In this document: positions 20,690-31,300 of the stretch, piece by piece
How the letters are laid out: every line of letters starts with the position of its first letter
How positions within the stretch are numbered: the first letter of the stretch is position 1
Assembly: GCA_036346225.1 (NCBI GenBank)
Contig: JARFIW010001082.1
Span: forward strand, 2,914,001 to 2,978,000
Direction: 5' to 3'
Length of the DNA stretch: 64,000 nucleotides
Origin: Platerodrilus igneus
Lineage: Eukaryota > Arthropoda > Insecta > Coleoptera > Lycidae
Notes under the pieces: generated by a model
What the model saw: only the letters and a program-made list of their open reading frames with translations
Told to the model about the DNA's origin: nothing
Database searches by the model: none
Program-made: the position numbers and the translations under genes

Positions 20690-20981
20690 TTTATTTTAAA
20701 ATTAGAATTAAGGGCCTTTGAATCCAGTATGGGAAAATTTCTTTTTCATCTTCAAATTAAGTTATTACGCGTAAAGCGCATGTGTGTGGTTTCTAACGAA
20801 CCCAAGAACAATTACCCCATGATTTATGGCACGGAAACCGCACTTGCGCGCATTTCCCAGCCTAAATGAGTATAAGTGGGCGACGCATTTTAAATGTAAA
20901 TATTGGTCTCAGTTTTGTTGATGTTCAGAGACAACTTTGGCTAGGTACTTTCCTAGCGTCCTGTTCATTTTTTAACCATTC
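20690..20981 (-). pseudogene. gypsy integrase, C-terminal half (severed by insertion)
   Basis: Read from 20981 downwards the strand encodes, after small frame shifts, NRTLGKYLAKVVSEHQQN, the segment that follows the catalytic Glu in gypsy integrases (usual form NRTL...LSKVVS.HQRDWD). About 100 bases further there is a weaker GWEMRA segment, where relatives have GREMRLP. It continues directly from the catalytic core at 30178-30400 when the plus-strand element and one copy of attc are set aside. Confidence 0.7.
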
Positions 20982-22817
20982 TGTAACGTGCATTTTTAAT
21001 GGCTTAACATTTTACGCTTTTTCCCAATTCGTAAATACATTTCTGTAACTACTATTTCTATATTTTATATTTATTAACTCCTTGGGCGAATGCGTCGTAT
21101 TATAATGAGTGGATTGCATCGTTCTTGTCTTGCCGTGCATATAAATTTTGTTCCTTATGTGGATATACAAGTCTAGATAATAAACGATAAGAGGTTGTAA
21201 TAGCAACGAGTTGATATAAACAGATGAGCAGTTGTAGTTTGTTCTTTGTTCCTATATATTAATTACGGTAAAAATACTGTTTTCCTTTTTGCTTTGAAAA
21301 TAGTGAGAATTAATGCGGGATGAATTTTCGAATTGTTCATGAACAAGCACGACACGATTTTAGTTGTTTTTCTTGTGAAATAAAAGTTGTATATTAACTG
21401 TAGAGAGTGTAGTGCTAATTCCGATTGAGGTAGTATGGTTTATAGGCGAACGTGTTTGGTCGAAGCACGTGTTTTAAGGACATTTGACGGACGGTTTTAT
21501 TGCTTACGCCTGCCTTACTAATTGTTTTTCGGTTGAGTTTCTGTTGGAAATAAAAGTGGTAGAACTTGTTAAACTCGACCTGCACGCGTGTTCTACGAAA
21601 CATTTTTACGGACTTACTCTAGTGATACACGTGCTTTACTCATTGTGGTTTTTTTTGTTGGTGCTTTGTCTCTTGATATTTAAACGGTGTGTGCGATCTA
21701 GTTTCGCGGTCCTTTTCTTTTTTATCAGAGTAGTGCATACTTTGGATTATCCAAATACAATTGATACTGTAGTTTCTGAATTTCCAACCTTAAAGTATCT
21801 AAAATAGATCAGTGCTTGCGCAAATTTCGTTATTTGCGAAATATAACCGATTACCGGTTTACAAAGGTATTGGTTGAAGTTTCTCACTGTTTTTTTGTGG
21901 ATGTTTATGAAAATAATATACATTTGGTCCCAGTTGAAATTAAATTAGTGCTACAAAATATTTCGAAATTATTGTCTCAGGAAATAGAATTAACAAGAAA
22001 TTTATCAATGCTACATAGTTCCGTCGCGTGATAATGTCTGCTACTAACACCAGTGAAATACGTAGGTGTGATTAGGGTAACGTGTGATAGGTTCTATCAA
22101 CACCCCCACAGTCAAGGGTGAAGTGCTGCGTTAGTGCCGGACATCGTGAATCCCACCCTTCAATTGCAAGGAAGCGTTACTGAAGGACCTTTTGTAAGTT
22201 GAACTATTTCCTACTTGTTACTACTTTAAATATCTATCCGTTGTTTTGCCATATCTTTGTCGTTCTGATACCTTTTACCATAGACTTGCATGCTATATAA
22301 AAAAAAAAGAAGAAGAATCAACAATACTAGATGACTCATATCAATTGTGCTTACCTATTTATCTTTTGTTAAAATTTTGTCTGATCTATGTTTAATTGGT
22401 GTGTGAGAAAACGTTTCTGCTACTCCCCAATATTACCTCACTTTGTACTAAAGATTTTTTTGTATTGCTTTTACCGTTGTTATATTATATAGATTATCCA
22501 AACAGTTTTTTTTTTACATTCTACCAAGTACTGAACAATCTATGCTCGATCAGCATGCTATGCTTTTTCTTTATTTCAGGTTTGCAGGACTATTTTTTTT
22601 TTATTGCAGGTTTGCTATTCTGATTTTTTTTTGTTTTGTGCAGGTATTGTTACTAAGTTTTTACAACCGCGTACATATATGTTGGTTTGCTTTCCACAAC
22701 CCCCTAATCTCCGATTGAGCCCGGTCATTTCTTTGATTTTCTTTGGGTTACGCAGGGCTACGAGCCAACGTAGCATAAATTTGGCGCCCAACGTGACTGC
22801 CTCTAAGTAACGTAACA
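20982..22817 (+). repeat. 5' LTR of the gypsy element
   Basis: 1836 bp, starting TGTAACG and ending CGTAACA. It is unusually long for a gypsy LTR. A possible promoter TATA (gctatataaa) lies at about 22290. A primer-site-like sequence, tggcgcccaacgtgactg, lies inside the LTR at 22782-22799, about 18 bases before its end. Confidence 0.92.
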
Positions 22818-22823
22818 GAAATT

Positions 22824-22841
22824 TGGCGCCCAACGTGGGGC
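22824..22841 (+). promoter_or_regulatory. primer-binding site, tRNA-Lys type
   Basis: TGGCGCCCAACGTGGGGC is the standard complement of the 3' end of tRNA-Lys(1,2). It starts 6 bases after the 5' LTR and would prime minus-strand DNA synthesis. Confidence 0.9.
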
Positions 22842-22984
22842 TCGAAATTATTTTTTTTTCTTCTCGTTTGAACTGGATTTTGTTTAGTATTTAGTTATTT
22901 CGTTAATTTAGTTTCTCTATCGAACAAGCCTAATAATTCGTTTTTGTGTCTTTAAATATTTGGGGGTTTGTTGATTCCGTAGAA

Positions 22985-24379
22985 ATGGGTGACTATTGGA
23001 AATTAAAAGTTGATCGTTTACATGAAGCTGAACTCAAATATGAAGTCGGTTCTCGTGGGTTCGATGCAAAGGTACCTGTATCCGAACTTCGTAAATCCTT
23101 TAGGAATATTTTGAAAATGGAATCTTCTGAAACTCTAAGTCCACTTAAATCTGGTATCGATTTTCAGACTGATAATAAAGCCGTGACTGAAGGTTTAACT
23201 GAATTAACTACGAAGAGTAAAGATTTTAATGGTGATATTTCAACTGCCGACGGCAAACGTATTATTAGCCTTGCTATGCATCTCAAAGGGAGAATCCAAC
23301 GCATGAATGTTACTTCTGACGCTGAAACAGTAATACAGCGAAAGTTGTTGCTATGTGTTAGTAATTTACGCAGTGATTGCGAAAGATTATTCCGTCGCTT
23401 TAGACGTTCTTCCACTTCACCTAGGGTACCACTTGTTTCTACGGCTACTATTAATCCGACTACTACTGATACTGAGGATGATCTTACTTCTGCTGAATCT
23501 TCTGATGAATTACCTATACCTATATCTATTTCTAAATCAATTGCTACGTCTGGTTATGGACAGCTGGTGTCTAAATGGGACTTAAAATTCTCGGGTGATG
23601 ACCGTATGTCTTTATTACGCGTGGACGAATTATGCTCGGCACGCAACGTTTCTGCTTCTCAACTATTTTCTTCGGCATCAGACTTACTTTCGGGAAAAGC
23701 TTTAATTTTATTCAGAGCGCATAGAAAATCCCTAACTAATTGGCAAGATGTTATTCGACTATTAAGGTAAGAATTTCAACCCGTTAATTACAACGAAAAA
23801 CTTTTAGAGGAAATAAAGCAACGTACTATGGGTCCCTCAGAGTCTATGGGTGTATATTTAGCTACGATGGAAAATTTATTTGCTCGTCTAACAATCTCCC
23901 TCTCTGAACCACAGAAACTCGAAATTATTTTACCAAATCTTACCCCTTTCTACCAAACCAAATTAGCTTTGCTTGATCTGAATACTATTACGAAACTTTT
24001 GCGTGTAGGTCGCAGACTAGAACAGCGCAAAATACAAGCCGATAATTTCAAGTCTCCTTCTGCTCTGAACTTTTCTCAACTCCTAGAGCCTGACTTAGCG
24101 TATACAGGTTCTGCGGTCCGCAGCAAACTTACTTCTGCTTATGTCCCTCTCCATTCTGGTGTTACTACTTCCAAAACATTTACACCGGGTGCAAGTGATG
24201 CTCCTAAAAATATTTCTAATTCTTCCGTTACTTGTTGGAACTGTGGCCAACGAGGACACAAGTCTCCTTCCTGTACTAAACCTCAAATACTTCATTGCTA
24301 TGGTTGTGGTAAACCTAATGTTACCCGTACCAATTGTACGAGTTGTAACAAGAATTTAAACTACCGATCGAGTCGCTAA
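22985..24379 (+). pseudogene. gypsy Gag (capsid and nucleocapsid) with one internal stop
   Basis: From ATG 22985 the frame runs to 24379 (464 codons), broken by one in-frame TAA at 23768-23770. The capsid region includes WDLKFSGDDRMSLLRVDELC, SASDLLSGKALILFRAHR and, after the stop, TMGPSESMGVYLATMENLF, the classic arthropod gypsy Gag path. Near the C-terminus are CWNCGQRGHKSPSC, a good CCHC knuckle, and a second Cys-rich cluster, CYGCGKPNVTRTNCTSC. The last codons overlap pol and contain a slippery site. Gag would assemble the particle and package RNA; the internal stop should block it unless read through. Confidence 0.88.
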
Positions 24380-25725
24380 GCCGAGAAACCGACCCGATTC
24401 CTTCTACAGTTGTCTCGGTTCTGGATTTTATTTTAGCTAGTTCTCGTGAGGACGACAGACCTTATCTTACTGTTACTATTTTCGACATCGAATTTAAGGG
24501 TTTGCTTGATTCTGGCGCTTCTCGTACTATAATTGGTGGTCCTGGTTGGGATATTCTCTATTCTCTTTCTTTGCCTTTGTCCCAAACGGAGATCCACAGC
24601 TGTACGGTAGCCAATGGCCAAGCTTGTGACATTCTCGGGTCACTTACTTTACCCATGTCGGTCGAAAATAAAACTATTCTTCTTGACGTCCTAGTCGTTC
24701 CTTCTATTTCTCAGTCTCTGATCTTAGGCATTGACTTCTGGAAATCTATGGGCGTTGTCCCAGATTTTCGAACGGGTCAATAGACTTTCGGTTCTTCTTC
24801 TACTGTCTCGATCAGTCAGATCAATGCTCTTTCCGATCTGTCGATCATGCAACAATCCGAATTGTCTCGTATAGTCCAACAGATGTTTCCTAAAGATGAT
24901 ACTTTACCTTTGGGCTGTACTAATCTCATTGAACATCAGATCCGTACTACATCTAGTCCTATCAAGCAACGATAATATCCCATGTCCCCTACGGTACTGC
25001 GACATGTCAATCAAGCTCTGGATGAGATGCTGGAAAGTGGTGTTGTAGAACCATCTAATAGCGCTTGGTTTAGCCCTATTGTTATGGTGCCTAAGAAAGA
25101 TGGCACATATCGTTTCTGCATCGATTTTAGAAAGGTCAATGATGTTACAGAAAAAGATGCCTATCCCCTTCCTTATATTTCTACGATTCTAGACCGTCTT
25201 AGAGACGCGAAATTCTTAACTAGTTTGGACATTCGCTCTGCTTATTGGCAAATACCTATTTCTTCTAATTCTAAAGCGATTACTGCATTTACGGTGCCTG
25301 GTAGAGGTTTATACCAGTTTACGAAAATGCCATTTGGTCTTCATAATTCTCCAGCGACATTTCAGCGACTTATAGATCGTGTGCTTGGTGCTGATCTCGA
25401 ACCTTTCTGTTTCGCATACTTAGATGATGTGATCATCGCTACCCCTACTTTCGAACAACATTTGGTGGTACTACAGAAAGCGCTTTTTCGTTTAAATTCT
25501 GCAGGTCTTACTCTTCGCAGAGATAAATGCATTATATGCCGACCGGAACTCCGTTATCTGGGATACGTAGTAAATCGTCATAGACTCCATGTCGACCCAG
25601 AAAAAGTTTCGGCCATTCTTAATCTTCCTCCTCCTACTACGGTAACTGAAGTACGACGCATAGTTGGTATGTGCTCGTGGTATCGTCGCTTTATCCCAAA
25701 TTTACTGCTCCAATTACTGCCTTGA
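24349..25725 (+). pseudogene. gypsy Pol: protease and reverse transcriptase, with stops
   Basis: The -1 frame relative to gag opens at 24349. The protease active site is FKGLLDSGASRTI with DSG at 24508-24516, followed by ILGIDFWKSMG. Stops occur at 24781-24783 and 24973-24975. RT: ESGVVEPSNSAWFSPIVMVP, FCIDFRKVND, TSLDIRSAYWQIP, MPFGLHNSPATFQ and the catalytic FAYLDDVI box (YLDD 25417-25428), then RRIVGMCSWYRRFIPN. A frameshift at about 25695-25705 then passes to another frame. The motifs assign it to Ty3/gypsy (Metaviridae). Confidence 0.9.
24355..24418 (+). promoter_or_regulatory. programmed -1 frameshift signal at the gag-pol overlap
   Basis: T-TTA-AAC at 24355-24361 lies in the gag frame exactly as X-XXY-YYZ requires, and slipping back one base enters the pol frame, open from 24349. 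Five bases downstream, ATCG..TCG (24367-24375) pairs with CGA..CGAT (24390-24398). The loop base run CCGAGA (24381-24386) can pair with TCTCGG (24413-24418), which makes an H-type pseudoknot. The slip site and phasing are seen directly; the fold is a prediction by eye. Confidence 0.75.
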
Positions 25726-26345
25726 CTAAGAAAAATTCTAAATTTGATTGGTCTTCGGAATGTCAGCAGGCGTTTAAGCTGCTGAAAGAACATTTGGTAA
25801 CGGCTCCAGTGATGAGTTGTCCTGATTTTTCTTTGCCCTTTACTATACAGACTGATGCCTCTGATTTTGGTCTGGGTGCTGTGCTGAAGTCAACAACAGG
25901 GTGATGACGAAAAAGTCATTAGCTACATTAGCTGTTCTCTGACAAAGGCGGAACGCAACTATAGCGCCACCGAAAAAGAATGTCTTGGTGTTATCTGGGC
26001 AATTGAAAAATTTCGTCCCTATATCGAGGGTTCTCACTTTACTGTGATCACTGATCACCACTTGCTTATCTGACTGAAAAATCTGCAAAGCCCCAACGGT
26101 CGTTTAGCTCGTTGGTCTGTACGACTTCAACAATATAACTTCACCATCGTACATCGTAAAGGTAAAGAAAACATCGTTCCCGATGCCTTATCTCGCTCAG
26201 TACCTAAAATTGACTTAATTGATGACTTTCCTAAATCTTCTATTACTCTGCCAATTTTGGATCCTTGGTATCTTAAGCTACGGACTCGTGTTAATTCCAA
26301 TCCTAAACTATACAGTAACTGGCATGTGGAAAACGAATTAATATA
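25700..26345 (+). pseudogene. gypsy Pol: RNase H region, frameshifted
   Basis: After the frameshift the connection domain reads WSSECQQAFKLLKEHL, then TIQTDASDFGLGAVL, the RNase H start with its catalytic Asp, in the 25671 frame until about 25902. A second shift restores the earlier frame: [20 protein letters not shown] (catalytic Glu), [11 protein letters not shown] (catalytic Asp), a TGA at 26071-26073, then GKENIVPDALSRS. A further one-base shift near 26341 leads into integrase. Confidence 0.88.
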
Positions 26346-27580
26346 AACATGTAAAATCTAAACAGTCTTTGCTCCAACCTCCTCAAGACGATTGGAAGTT
26401 AGTAGTTCCCAGCGAGCAACGGAATAGGGTTCTATACGAAAATCATGATCTACCTACTTCAGGTCACCCTGGTGTCCACAAAACTGTCTCTAAAATTTCC
26501 ATGCGTTACTATTGGCCTAAACTTAGAGCCGCTGTTGCTCGATACGTCCGTCGTTGTAAAATTTGCTCTGCACACAAAGTCGAACAAAAGAAACCTCCTG
26601 GCTTTATGTCTCCCCGTGCTACTGTCACTCGTCCTTGGCAAGTCCTATGTACTGATAATGTCGGACCTCTTCCTAGATCTTCTAAAGGTAATTCTTTCAT
26701 TTTAGTTGTTGCCGATTGTTTTACAAAATATGCTTGTTTCTTTCCTCTACGTGCGTCTACGGCCGCTGCTGTTTCTCGAACCATTGAGGAAAATATTTTC
26801 CTGGTGTATGGTACTCCTCAGTATTTAATTGCGGACAATGGTGTACAATTTCCTAGTAATATTTTCACTAAACTCTGTGATTCTTATCGAACAAAAATTC
26901 TGTTTAATGCTCGCTATCATCCTCAGGCGAATCCGGCCGAACGTATTAATAGAGTCCTGAAAACTATGATTTCTTCTTACGTTTCTGATAATCAACGTCG
27001 GTGGGACGTTAATTTAGCAAAAATTGGTTGTGCTATTCGAACGCTTAAACATGAGGTTATTGGTTACTCCCCGTATTTTGCTCTATATGGTCGTGAACAT
27101 GTTCTCTACGGCGATCATTTTGGAAAACCTCTTGATCCTGATGATGTTCTTATGGATCCCGAACGTCCTATTCCTCCTACTGACTTAGTCAAATTTGAGT
27201 CACTTCGTGAAGAAATTTCGAAACGTCTTTCCTTAGCATACAAGAAGAATGCTAAACACTACGATCTTCGTCGTCGTCCCTTAACTTTATCTCCTGGCGA
27301 TCGCGTTTGGAAACGCAATTATGTTCTTTCGGATGCTACTCGCTACTTCAATGCTAGACTTGCTCCCAAATATGTGGGTCCCTTTACTATTAGAACTAAA
27401 CTTTCTCCTTGGACCTATATCTTAGTGGATGATTCTGGTAACGATCTGGGTACTTGGCATATTAAGGACCTCAAACCCGATAAAACTTTAGACCCTCCAG
27501 ACATTGATCCTGAACCTCCGGATCCTAAAGGGCTCCCTACGGCCGATTCTATTTTGACCCCTACGTGTTGCTATCCCTAA
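26345..27580 (+). pseudogene. gypsy Pol: integrase with GPY/F module (this part intact)
   Basis: The frame is open from about 26369 to 27580 (over 400 codons). The zinc-binding HHCC start is HDLPTSGHPGVHK...YVRRCKICSAHK. The catalytic core has D in CTDNVGPLP, D in IADNGVQF and E in NPAERINR, the D-D-E arrangement. The C-terminal GPY/F module is RLAPKYVGPFTI, and a proline/aspartate-rich tail (DIDPEPPDPKG) follows. It would insert the cDNA with a 4-bp stagger, in line with the attc duplication. It is read here as part of a broken polyprotein. Confidence 0.9.
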
Positions 27581-28340
27581 TGACTTGTAATTTTCTTGGC
27601 TTATTGGTCTTGTGTTTTCTCTGATAAGCTTGTGTCCGAAAACACTGGCGCCCATTTCGTATTCCTATTCATATTTTTGTAGCTAGCCCATCCCGTGACT
27701 TTTCCTTCTGGCTAGGTCCACCATTTGTTCACTATTTGACTATTATAGTCGCTTTCTACATCCATTCCTTGAGGTAGGCTTCAGATCTATTTTCTATCCC
27801 TTTAGGTATTTCGACTTGGTCGCTTTTGTAGGTCTGTTAGCCATACTTTGCTTGAGTCAACGTTTCATACGAATCTGTGTTACCTCAGTTGGAAGTATTC
27901 TAGATGGTGTACTAGCTTGCCTTTGCCCTTTACTCTGTCTTGGTTCTTTCTTTGCTGCACCCTTGAGGTTGACAGTTGTGTCGTCTAGTTGGTTTGCTAC
28001 GAGTTTTCTCCCTCGTTTTTTTTCTTTCCTCTTGGTTTCTCCGCGGGAAGCCAAAACTTGTCGTTGATGTGGAGAACAGAAATGTCCCTTTTGGGAACAT
28101 CCGTCTTTTGACGTTTTTGAAAGTAGCTAAGACCTTTAATCCTCATTGGGTGTCTACTTGATGCTTTCTTTACCTGTTCTGTCGTTGTTGGTTACGATAG
28201 ATGACTTTGTCTTCTTTTAGAAAAATGTTCCTTTCTTATACTGGTATTGGTCCTTCGAACCGGAAAATTTTTTTTTTGTTTGGTTCCTTGTCTGTCGTTT
28301 TTTTTTCTCCCCGACGTCTTTATTTTGGTAGGGGGGAATC
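27581..28340 (+). other. 3' untranslated region and purine tract of the gypsy element
   Basis: No env frame is seen. The region is T/C-rich with only short chance frames. The polypurine tract aggggggaa sits at 28330-28338, just before the 3' LTR, and would prime plus-strand synthesis. Confidence 0.75.
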
Positions 28341-30177
28341 TGTAACGTGCATTTTTAATGGCTTAACATTTTACACTACCCAATTCGTAAATACATTTCT
28401 GTAACTACTATTTCTATATTTTATATTTATTAACTCCTTGGGCGAAAGCGTCGTATTATAATGAGTGGATTGCATCGTTCTTGTCTTGCCGTGCATATAA
28501 ATTTTGTTCCTTATGTGGATATACAAGTCTAGATAATAGACGATAAGAGGTTGTAATAGCAACGAGTTGATATAAACAGATGAGCAGTTGTAGTTTGTTC
28601 TTTGTTCCTATATATTAATTACGGTAAAAATACTGTTTTTCTTTTTGCTTTGAAAATAGTGAGAATTAATGCGGGATGAATTTTCGAATTGTTCATGAAC
28701 AAGCACGACACGATTTTAGTTGTTTTTCTTGTGAAATAAAAGTTGTATATTAACTGTAGAGAGTGTAGTGCTAATTCCGATTGAGGTAGTATGGTTTATA
28801 GGCGAACGTGTTTGGTCGACGCACGTGTGTTTTAAGGACATTTGACGGACGGTTTTATTGCTTACGCGTGCCTTACTAATTGTTTTTCGGTTGAGTTTCT
28901 GTTGGAAATAAAAGTGGTAGAACTTGTTAAACTCGACCTGCACGCGTGTTCTACGGAACATTTTGACGGACTTACTCTAGTGATACACGTGCTTTACTCA
29001 TTGTGTTTTTTTTGTTGGTGCTTTGTCTCTTGATATTTAAACGGTGTGTGCGATTTAGTTTCGCGCTCCTTTTCTTTTTTATCAAAGTAGTGCATACTTT
29101 GGATTATCCAAATACAGTTGATACTGTAGTTTCTGAATTTCCAACCTTAAAGTATCTAAAATAGATCAGTGCTTGCGCAAATTTCGTTATTTGCGAAATA
29201 TAACCGATTACCGTTTACAAAAGTATTGGTTGAAGTTTCTCACTGTTTTTTTTGTGGATGTTTATGAAAATAATATACATTTGGTCCCAGTTGAAATTAA
29301 ACTAGTGCTACAAAATATTTTGAAATTATTGTCTCAGGAAATAGAATTAACAAGAAATTTATCAATGCTACATAGTTCCGTCGCGTGATAATGTCTGCTA
29401 CTAACACCAGTGAAATACGTAAGTGTGATTAGGGTAACGTGTGATAGGTTCTATCAACACTCTCACAGTCAAGGGTAAAGTGCTGCGTTAGTGCCGGACA
29501 TCGTGAATCCCACCCTTCAATTGCAAGGAAGCGTTACTGAAGGACCTTTTGTAAGTTGAACTATTTCCTACTTGTTACTACTTTAAATATCTATCCGTTG
29601 TTTTGCCATATCTTTGTCGTTCTGATACCTTTTACCATAGACTTGCATGCTATATAAAAAAAAAAGAAGAAGAATCAACAATACTAGATGACTCATATCA
29701 ATTGTGCTTACCTATTTATCTTTTGTTAAAATTTTGTCTGATCTATGTTTAATTGGTGTGTGAGGAAACGTTTCTGCTACTCCCCAATATTACCTCACTT
29801 TGTACTAAAGATTTTTGTATTGCTTTTACCGTTGTTATATTATATAGATTATCCAAACAGTTTTTTTTTACATTCTACCAAGTACTGAACAATCTATGCT
29901 CGATCAGCATGCTATGCTTTTTCTTTATTTCAGGTTTGCAGGACTAATTTTTTTTTATTGCAAGTTTGCTATTCTGATTTTTTTTTGTTTTGTTGCAGGT
30001 ATTGTTACTAAGTCCTTACAATCGCGTACATATATGTTGGTCTGCTTTCTACAACCCCCCCCCCTAATCTCCGATTGAGCCCGGTCATTTCTTTGATTTT
30101 CTTTGGGTTACGCACGGCTACGAGCCAACGTAGCATACATTTGGCGCCCAACGTGGCTGCCTCGAAGTAACGTAACA
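28341..30177 (+). repeat. 3' LTR of the gypsy element
   Basis: 1837 bp, TGTAACG...CGTAACA, aligned with 20982-22817 throughout. Visible differences include acgctttttccc versus acactaccc near the start and a longer C-run near 30056. The primer-site-like copy near its end (tggcgcccaacgtggctg, 30142-30159) is present here too. Confidence 0.92.
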
Positions 30178-30400
30178 ATTCCATCCGATTGAAGATGAAG
30201 TGGCGTGATTCTAGTCTTCCTGATTTCAAGATGCAGCGGACGTTCTGAAACAACGCTGATTCGAAGTTCCGACCTTGATCGGAGTGTAATTCTAACGAAA
30301 CTCCAAAGCGACAGAATAACTCCCTCACTAGTACATCTCCAACCGTCTCGGCTTCTTGGTAAGGTATAGCATACACCTCCGGTCATTTGGTAAAATAATT
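30178..30400 (-). pseudogene. gypsy integrase catalytic core fragment
   Basis: The minus strand from about 30380 encodes MYAIPYQEAETVGDVLVREL, LHSDQGRNFES (second catalytic Asp) and, after a frame change, KTRITPLHLQSDG, standard for arthropod gypsy integrases. It stops at the attc target site of the plus-strand element and continues at 20981. Confidence 0.85.
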
Positions 30401-31300
30401 CCTTGCAACCAAGATGTATTTATTTCCTTTCCTTGATTCAGGAAACAGACGAGCTATATCAATGCCACCCTTTCAAAAGGATTCTCCACGTTATACTGTC
30501 TCATTAGGGCTTTCTGTTTTGTAACCGGGCCTTATCTAGAGGCACACAGCTCACATTTACTCCTTCACATCTTCTTTGCAGTTCACCCAATATAATCTTT
30601 CTCTCACTCTTTCGAGAGTTCTTTTCACGCCAAAGTGTCCTCCGGAAATACCATCGTGCAAGTGCTGCAACGCTTCCGGCACTCTACTTCTCGGCACTAT
30701 CACTTGAAGTCGTCTTTCAGTGCCATTTTCGCAGTCGTTTCAAGATTTTATTTTCAATCACCAAGGAGTCTCACTGTGCCCAGTACGCCTTCAGGCTTCT
30801 ACTTGAAATACTAGTTTCTTCCCAAACTGATCGTTGTCCTCTACTTTTCCACTCAATAATACGTTCCAATTCAGCGTCATTCTCCTGGTCTTCTCGTATT
30901 CTTTCGGGTTGCCAGTCATTCTATGAATGACACTTATTTTCTTTTCCATTTTGGAGCAATGATTGCAGCCTAGCGGACAAGGTCTTCTTGACAGAGCGTT
31001 TGTATTGAGATGTCAAGTTCCTACTCGATGTTCTGTGTCAAAATCATATTCCTGCTGCTCAACCGGTTGTTTTTTTTGATGAGTACAGCGTCTCTGTAGA
31101 TGGCCAACTTCACTTCAGCTCCAACAACACATACTCCACCTTCTCGGTCGTTGTCTTTCCAGCCTTTCCGTCACACGGTTGGTTATTTCTTCTATGCTGT
31201 TCTGCGATTGACCAGCTTCTTCTAAGGTAGATCAAACTTTGTGACACCCTGCGTGATGTGCTTAGCTGCTTCAAATTCAAATGTATGAGCCAGTGCGTTA
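30401..31300 (-). pseudogene. degenerate internal region of the minus-strand gypsy element
   Basis: Short coding traces occur on the minus strand upstream of the integrase, but they are too broken to assign. The usual protease, RT and RNase H motifs are not recognisable, so most of pol seems deleted. Confidence 0.4.

Larger units (their letters stand above)
20978..30181 (+). mobile_element. full-length Ty3/gypsy LTR retrotransposon with TSD attc
   Basis: A 9196-bp element (20982-30177) is bounded by LTRs 20982-22817 and 28341-30177 and flanked by attc at 20978-20981 and 30178-30181. In order: LTR, tRNA-Lys-type primer site, gag, pol (protease, RT, RNase H, integrase), about 750 bp of untranslated sequence, purine tract, LTR. 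No env-like frame was found. The LTRs are nearly identical by eye, with scattered substitutions and small indels, yet gag and pol carry several stops and frameshifts. Confidence 0.92.

Noticed and set aside
21484..22031. Small frames inside the 5' LTR, also present in the 3' LTR
   Set aside because: They differ in frame between the two LTR copies and have no motif, so they are not conserved genes.
22782..22799. Inner primer-site-like sequence considered as the true PBS with the LTR ending at 22781
   Set aside because: The 3' LTR copy extends past the same sequence to 30177, and the attc duplications fit only the longer LTR.
27816..28067. Hydrophobic 83-codon frame before the 3' LTR, considered as an env remnant
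   Set aside because: No signal peptide plus Cys pattern, furin-like site or fusion region is visible; it lies in T/C-rich untranslated sequence.
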